A stretch of DNA of 64,000 bases from Lachnospiraceae bacterium (GTDB lineage: Bacteria > Bacillota > Clostridia > Lachnospirales > Lachnospiraceae), in assembly GCA_900168235.1 (NCBI GenBank), contig FUZG01000001.1, positions 248,001-312,000 on the forward strand, written 5' to 3'. The position numbers and the translations under genes are program-made. Positions 59,377 through 64,000 of the stretch are shown here, one piece after another. Below the pieces are notes generated by a model. The model was not told the origin of the DNA. It did not search any database and was given only the letters and a program-made list of their open reading frames with translations. Every line of letters starts with the position of its first letter. The stretch's first letter is position 1.

Positions 59377-60762
59377 TTATTTAATTGTGTAAGCTCCTGT
59401 CAGATTACTTCCCTTAAAGGTGATAACCTTAGCTGTCGGATCGTAAGCATATTCGTCCTTCTTACACTTATATTTTTTTCCATTTATCTCGACAGCCACG
59501 CGCTTAAGCTCGTTTTTCTTATTTACCTTTGCACTTACTACTGAGTTATCAGAAACAGCAAACGGTGTAACCTTAAACTCAAGTCCGTCTTTGCCCTTTG
59601 TCAGCTTCTTCACGCTCTTCTGAAGCTTCTTATTCTTTCCATCAAGCTTTGTGATCTGGATCCGCTTGTTCTTCTTATCTACCTTAATTCCCTTTACTGC
59701 ATAATTGGTTCCGCCATATGCAACAAACATTTCTCCAAAGTTTGAGAGGCTGTATTTCTTTCCCGGGAAAACGATCTCATTAGCATAAGTAAATGTAACG
59801 TCTCCTCGTGTAACATTGCCTGCATCCGGTGAAACACCAAAATCATCAAGGGTGCTGTTATAGTGCATTTTCGCAACGTTCAGTCTCTTATTCGGATCAC
59901 CGATCGTAACAGCCTTCCACTGCTCTTCGCTTCCTGCATAATAAATATCGAACTTCTCGTCATTGCCGGACGTTGAAAAAGCAAGCTGTTCAATACTAGT
60001 TACTCCTGCCGGAATGAAAACTTTCTTTAGATTAGAGTCGTAAAAGAATGTCGCTTCCGAAATCTTAGTAAGATTTGCAGGAAGCTTTACGCTTTTCAGA
60101 ATCTCACAACCTGAAAAAGCATAGCGTTCGATCACCTGAACACTGTCAGGGATATTAAGAGAAACGATCGCTGTACAGCCATTGAATGCATTATCCTTTA
60201 TTACTTTTAATCCTGTATCTGACTTAAAAGTCACTCCTGTAAGTGAAGAACAGCCGCTAAAACAAGACTCCGGTACTGTTGCAACATTTTTAGGAATAAC
60301 CGCTGTTTTTAATGCAGTACAACTGGCAAAAGCAGCTTTGCCAATAATGCTCAGGTTCTCAGGATAATTGATCTCAACCAGTGAATCACAGTTATTGAAA
60401 GCATATTGACCGAAAGTAGTCACAGTTTCAGGAACAGTTATATTTGTGAGGGTATCCGCATCCCAAAATGCCCAGTCATTGATCTTTGTAACTGTGTGCC
60501 CGCCGAGCTGACCCGGTATCTGCAAAGTGGTTGCGCTGCCTGTATATTTATTTATTACAGCGTTATTTCCTTCGAGCTCGTATTTGAAATCACCATCCTG
60601 AAACTCTTCTTTTGAAATGTGTGAATCATTAACAGCTTCCTCTGTCGATACGAATACCTCTGTACTGCTGTCCACTTCCTCTGCCATTACATTAAGCGGA
60701 GCCGATGCCGTAGACATCACAGCTATTGACATAGCAAGCGCGATAACTCTCTTATTAAACAT
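59377..60762 (-). CDS. Secreted BspA-type leucine-rich-repeat protein
   Basis: The ATG at 60762 with AAAGGGGA upstream gives 461 residues. A signal peptide (FNKRVIALAMSIAVMSTASA) is followed by about eight LRR_5 repeats of 22-23 residues (LTNITVPETVTTFGQYAFNNC is one such unit split by my reading) between roughly residues 75 and 270, then a C-terminal beta-rich domain with many Lys (KGIKVDKKNKRIQITKL, KKYKCKKDEYAYD). BspA-type proteins mediate adhesion or binding at the cell surface. No sorting motif seen. Confidence 0.85.
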   Translation of the reverse strand: MFNKRVIALAMSIAVMSTASAPLNVMAEEVDSSTEVFVSTEEAVNDSHISKEEFQDGDFKYELEGNNAVINKYTGSATTLQIPGQLGGHTVTKINDWAFWDADTLTNITVPETVTTFGQYAFNNCDSLVEINYPENLSIIGKAAFASCTALKTAVIPKNVATVPESCFSGCSSLTGVTFKSDTGLKVIKDNAFNGCTAIVSLNIPDSVQVIERYAFSGCEILKSVKLPANLTKISEATFFYDSNLKKVFIPAGVTSIEQLAFSTSGNDEKFDIYYAGSEEQWKAVTIGDPNKRLNVAKMHYNSTLDDFGVSPDAGNVTRGDVTFTYANEIVFPGKKYSLSNFGEMFVAYGGTNYAVKGIKVDKKNKRIQITKLDGKNKKLQKSVKKLTKGKDGLEFKVTPFAVSDNSVVSAKVNKKNELKRVAVEINGKKYKCKKDEYAYDPTAKVITFKGSNLTGAYTIK

Positions 60763-60878
60763 ATTTTCCCCTTTCCTCGTCGGAAGATATTCGGTTTGTA
60801 CTAAAACCAATACAGAATTATAGCATACGGTATATGTGCATAATTTCGCTCATGCCCGCAAAAAAGTGCGCATAAAAC

Positions 60879-60916
60879 AAAGGGTTCTTGATCAAATATT
60901 TGACCAAAAACCCTTT
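60879..60916 (-). terminator. Terminator of the NAD salvage operon
   Basis: AAAGGGTTCTTG and CAAAAACCCTTT pair around TTGATCAAATATTTGACC, itself a dyad; on the minus strand TTTGTTTTATG follows, 25 bases after nadE. Confidence 0.8.
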
Positions 60917-60940
60917 TCTTAACAACTAATTAAGATTACT

Positions 60941-61690
60941 TTAATTTTCACGAGTGCATACAGGCATAGGTTCAATTTTATGCTTATTAAGTCTATGGCG
61001 CCTGTCGATCTTTTCTTTTATTTCCTGATTTTCGCAGATTCCTGTTCGTATATACTTATCGAGTGTCTCGTAAGTGAATCCCAGATTGTCTTCATCGGTC
61101 TTTCCGCAAAGTCCGTCTGACGGAGCCTTATGTACGAGCTCGTCAGGGATAGGAAGTGTCTCACCGATCTTTATCACCTCTGTAGCAGTGTACTGTGCAA
61201 GCGGCGCAAAATCTCCCGCGCTGTCACCCCACTTAGTAGAATAACCTATATAATCCTCAGAAAGATTGCATGTATTCGCTACTCTTCCGCCGTTTTCTAT
61301 GCTCTGAGCCGCTGCATAAAGGACGGACATACGGAGTCTGGGCGGGAGATTCTGCTCTTCCTCAGGTGTACGACCGAATCCTGCCTCGGATAAAGCCTCC
61401 TGCATGGCATTAAAAGCACCATTTATATTTACCGTATAATGTCTGACCCCAAGATGCTCTACAAGTTTCTCAGAATCAGCTATATCGCTCTGCACTCCAT
61501 TGGGCATAAGTATGCCTACCACACGGTCTTTTCCGAGTGCTTCCATGCAAAGCGCTGTCACTACGCTTGAGTCCTTGCCTCCGGATACTCCGACCACTGC
61601 TGATGCTTTAGGACCGTTTTTTTCAAACCAGTCCCTTATCCACTTTACGATACGTTCTTTCTCTTTTACAGCATCAAATTCTTTATTCAT
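60941..61690 (-). CDS. nadE: NAD+ synthetase (ammonia-dependent type)
   Basis: The ATG at 61690 lies inside the last codons of pncB and gives 249 residues. The PP-loop motif VVGVSGGKDSSVVTALC is at about residue 38, and CNLSEDYIGYSTKWGDSAGD and SDGLCGKTDEDNLGFTYETLD are NadE signatures. It lacks the N-terminal glutaminase domain, so it uses ammonia. It makes NAD from nicotinate adenine dinucleotide. Last gene of the salvage operon; nadD is not adjacent. Confidence 0.96.
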   Translation of the reverse strand: MNKEFDAVKEKERIVKWIRDWFEKNGPKASAVVGVSGGKDSSVVTALCMEALGKDRVVGILMPNGVQSDIADSEKLVEHLGVRHYTVNINGAFNAMQEALSEAGFGRTPEEEQNLPPRLRMSVLYAAAQSIENGGRVANTCNLSEDYIGYSTKWGDSAGDFAPLAQYTATEVIKIGETLPIPDELVHKAPSDGLCGKTDEDNLGFTYETLDKYIRTGICENQEIKEKIDRRHRLNKHKIEPMPVCTREN

Positions 61691-62897
61691 GAGACATCCT
61701 CCAGTCAATGCATCTCTGTAAATATTCTACGTAATCAGGGTTCTTGCACATTCCCTTACCCGGTGTATCAGAGATCTTTGCAACATCCTGTCCGTTGCAC
61801 TTTGTAGTCTTCATAACGATATTGAGAGGATCGACGCAGGTATCATTTGAAAGATATGTTCCGATTCCAAATGCAACCTTAATCCTGCCGTTAAAGTGTC
61901 TGAAGATCTTGTCAGCAGTCTCAAAATTCAGGCTGTCGCTGAAAAGGAGCATCTTTGTTTTAGGGTCGATTCCAAGTGACTCATAGTGCTTTATCATCTT
62001 TTCTCCCCATGCGAAAGGATCACCGCTGTCGTGACGCACTCCTGAGAAAAGTGTTGCGTATGTGAGCTGGAAGTCCTTTAAGAAGCAGTCTGTTGTGATT
62101 GCATCTGTGAGGGCAGTTCCGTTAAGTATTCCGTATTCTTTTACCCATGCATCGAGCGCATACCAGTTTGAATAAGCCGGATTGTGCTTGTGATTTCCCT
62201 GTCCTACGCACATGATCCACTCATGAGCCATGGTTCCTACAGGTGTTACACCATATTTTTTCGCGAGATAAACGTTACTTGTTCCGATAAAGCTCGTGGA
62301 GCACTTGAGAGTATCATTAAGGTGTGAGAACTTCTCTACTACAAGTTCCTGTGCCTCAGCAGAGAGTCTGCGGCGTAAGCCAAATTCAGAGAAGACTCCT
62401 GCATACCAGCGTCCGCTTTCCAGATTACCGTACTTTTCATCAAGCTTTTCCTTAAAGCTCTTGAGAAGCTCATCATAGTCGTACTGCATCCTGAAATAAA
62501 CTTCATTTACGATCGCAAGTGTAGGGATCTCGTACATGGATGTGTTGAGCCATGTGCCCTTTGTCTCGATGGAAAGACCGCACTCTGCATCTGCGCTTAT
62601 CTCAAAGTCCTCAAATCTAGGTCTCCAGATGCGGAGAAAATCGATATATGAACCCTTTATCCATGTGATGCCGTCAAGATATTTCAGTTCGTCCTCTGAA
62701 AATCTGAGATTACAGTAAGCCTTTATCTGCTCTGTGATCTCTTCAACCATTTCAGCTGAAAAATGTACATCCTTATTTCTGCACTTAAATGTCCATGTAG
62801 TCTTGAAATCAGGAAACTGGTGATAAATAGCCTGACCCATGCTAAATTTATAGGTATCTGTTTCTAAAAGAGAATTGATTATCCTGTTAAGTTTCAT
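61683..62897 (-). CDS. pncB: Nicotinate phosphoribosyltransferase
   Basis: The 404-residue protein starts with LLETDTYKFSMGQAIYHQFP and includes the phosphoribosyl-site sequence FSGVRHDSGDPFAWGEK and LLFSDSLNFETADKI, typical of PncB. It converts nicotinate and PRPP to nicotinate mononucleotide. The His that is phosphorylated in the enzyme is probably in GTMAHEWIMCVGQGNHK. Between pncA and nadE, as expected in a salvage operon. Confidence 0.96.
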   Translation of the reverse strand: MKLNRIINSLLETDTYKFSMGQAIYHQFPDFKTTWTFKCRNKDVHFSAEMVEEITEQIKAYCNLRFSEDELKYLDGITWIKGSYIDFLRIWRPRFEDFEISADAECGLSIETKGTWLNTSMYEIPTLAIVNEVYFRMQYDYDELLKSFKEKLDEKYGNLESGRWYAGVFSEFGLRRRLSAEAQELVVEKFSHLNDTLKCSTSFIGTSNVYLAKKYGVTPVGTMAHEWIMCVGQGNHKHNPAYSNWYALDAWVKEYGILNGTALTDAITTDCFLKDFQLTYATLFSGVRHDSGDPFAWGEKMIKHYESLGIDPKTKMLLFSDSLNFETADKIFRHFNGRIKVAFGIGTYLSNDTCVDPLNIVMKTTKCNGQDVAKISDTPGKGMCKNPDYVEYLQRCIDWRMSHE

Positions 62898-62948
62898 GAT
62901 CCTGATCCTTTCTTTTCGTCAACGTGTTTTTCTTCGAGAGTTATGTTT

Positions 62949-63524
62949 TTATCTCCAGGGTTCTGCGCCCTTATTATTGATGTGAATGTGGCAAGCTTCC
63001 ATAGCTGCTATGGCAGTATCGTGGCTTGTCGGAGTAACTCCTGCGCAGCAAGCTGCATCCACATAAACCGGAACATTCGGTGCATACGCTTTTGAAAGAA
63101 GTGCGTTGCTTATAACACATATATCTGTACAGATCCCTACCAGTTCTATCTGGGAAATTTCCGCATCCCTTCCGATCTCCTCAATGTACTCCCCAAGTTT
63201 CTTACTTCCGAAGGTTTCCTTTGAGATAAATCTGATCCTGTCCTGATATTCTCCTTTTTCGTAAATCGAACGAAGTTCACTGCATATTTCCCAGCCATTT
63301 GTTTTATCAATGCAGTGTGTGACCGGAAGATTTTTTCCTTCTTCTGTTTCGAGATAGTCTTTCTCATGTGTATCCATGGTAAAGATTATCTCATCCCCGT
63401 TATCAAGCGCATCCTTAAGCTTCTTTTCTACATTCGGGATGATCTTCAAAGCCTCATCATTTTTTAATGCGCCTGTGATAAAATCATTCTGCATGTCCAC
63501 TACTACAAGTATTTTTTTACCCAT
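62949..63524 (-). CDS. pncA: Nicotinamidase-like cysteine hydrolase
   Basis: About 191 residues from the ATG at 63524. The triad of the isochorismatase-like fold is visible: Asp in VVDMQNDFITG (residue 9), a Lys in the middle, and Cys in LVGICTDICVISNA. DTHEKDY and LPVTHCI supply the metal ligands typical of PncA. It should deaminate nicotinamide to nicotinate for PncB next in line. A broader amidase role cannot be excluded, but context supports PncA. Confidence 0.9.
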   Translation of the reverse strand: MGKKILVVVDMQNDFITGALKNDEALKIIPNVEKKLKDALDNGDEIIFTMDTHEKDYLETEEGKNLPVTHCIDKTNGWEICSELRSIYEKGEYQDRIRFISKETFGSKKLGEYIEEIGRDAEISQIELVGICTDICVISNALLSKAYAPNVPVYVDAACCAGVTPTSHDTAIAAMEACHIHINNKGAEPWR

Positions 63525-63541
63525 GATCATTACCTCTCCTT

Positions 63542-64000
63542 TTAATTAAGCTTCCTGTAAAGTGCCGCGCTTCTGTGACCACTGTCTGTATCCTTTTCCC
63601 CTGTTGCTGCTACCAGTCCTGTTTTGACATACCTATTCAAAAACATCCGTCTGAAATTTCCGGTGTCTTCTGCTTTTCCGGTGACCGTTTCATATATTTT
63701 TTTTAGTTCATATATTGTAAATGACTGATCATCCTCAAGAAACTTAAAAGCATCGTCAGTATATTCTATGCGATTACGGAGACGCTTTATCGCAGTCTTT
63801 ATGATCTCTGCGTGATCAAACGCCAGATCATCTTCCCTGATAACATTTCTGTCTCCTACCAGCATCATTCCATCGATGTCGATCCTTATCTTGAAAAGCT
63901 GCACATCCGATGCGTCGTCTCCTGCGTGATAGTGAAGCGTTCTTTTGGGAACAAATGCCATGTATGCTACAGATATGACACGCATTCGCGGATCTCTTTC
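63542..64000 (-). CDS. NrtR-type Nudix/winged-helix regulator, C-terminal part (cut by window edge)
   Basis: The frame runs to the window end; residues ERDPRMRVISVAYMAF continue upstream of the internal Met at 63985, so the gene is longer than what is shown. The visible part is the end of a Nudix-like domain and a C-terminal winged helix (DQSFTIYELKKIYETVTG, NFRRMFLNRYVKTGLV) as in NrtR repressors, which sense ADP-ribose and control NAD genes. It directly precedes pncA-pncB-nadE. The Nudix box itself lies outside the window. Confidence 0.88.
   Translation of the reverse strand, partial: ERDPRMRVISVAYMAFVPKRTLHYHAGDDASDVQLFKIRIDIDGMMLVGDRNVIREDDLAFDHAEIIKTAIKRLRNRIEYTDDAFKFLEDDQSFTIYELKKIYETVTGKAEDTGNFRRMFLNRYVKTGLVAATGEKDTDSGHRSAALYRKLN

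Overview
The window looks like the chromosome of an anaerobic low-to-mid-GC Firmicute, most likely a member of the Lachnospiraceae (Clostridia). The basis is the SCIFF ranthipeptide with its radical SAM maturase, two tryptophan T-box leaders, RNase Y, MecA, an infC-rpmI-rplT operon with an L20-type leader, and lipoproteins of clostridial style. No rRNA or plasmid/phage replication gene is visible. Genus cannot be fixed from the sequence alone. Most genes lie on the minus strand.

Layout. 0-5 kb: the start of a MarR-type regulator and a MATE exporter, a decayed CDP-alcohol phosphatidyltransferase tail, and a tryptophan ABC importer (trpXYZ-like) behind a Trp T-box. 5-11 kb: tRNA-Pro, a candidate structured RNA, a HlyD/MacB-type three-gene efflux operon, and a lone CheC-like protein. 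11-17 kb: an Mrp/NBP35 ATPase, an initiating sugar transferase, two tRNA-Leu genes, infC-rpmI-rplT and a SEC-C protein. 17-27 kb: recJ, the SCIFF pair, a CorC/HlyC protein, galT-galK with an AraC regulator, a rhodanese-TtcA-like fusion and mecA. 28-34 kb: cobalamin salvage genes with two CobU-like proteins, an AI-2E family transporter, acylphosphatase and an amino-acid ABC importer. 34-43 kb: rny, recX, recA (with a LexA-type box), a YigZ protein, a ferredoxin and trpCFBA behind a second Trp T-box. 43-47 kb: a large secreted GH43 protein, thioredoxin and an HxlR regulator.

47.4-58 kb is an accessory, more AT-rich region. It holds a small XRE-type gene whose 3' end plus terminator recurs twice downstream, an IS3-family element, a DUF4143-type ATPase preceded by four direct repeats spaced exactly 32 bp, a three-gene operon of unassigned function (putative metal-site protein, TerB-like protein, glycine-rich membrane protein), and a divergent SMC/RloA-like ATPase. 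The three-gene operon is the best candidate for an undescribed system. 58-64 kb returns to ordinary content: a secreted lipase, a BspA-type leucine-rich-repeat protein, and an NAD salvage operon (pncA, pncB, nadE) behind a NrtR-like regulator that runs off the window edge.

How the genes work together. Both tryptophan import and the last steps of tryptophan synthesis are under T-boxes with UGG specifiers, so uncharged tRNA-Trp should raise both. recA-recX and rny sit together but have separate promoters. Galactose use (galK, galT) is probably governed by the adjacent AraC protein. NAD salvage is probably governed by the NrtR-like protein. All functional statements rest on reading the sequence and recalled family knowledge; no searches were run.
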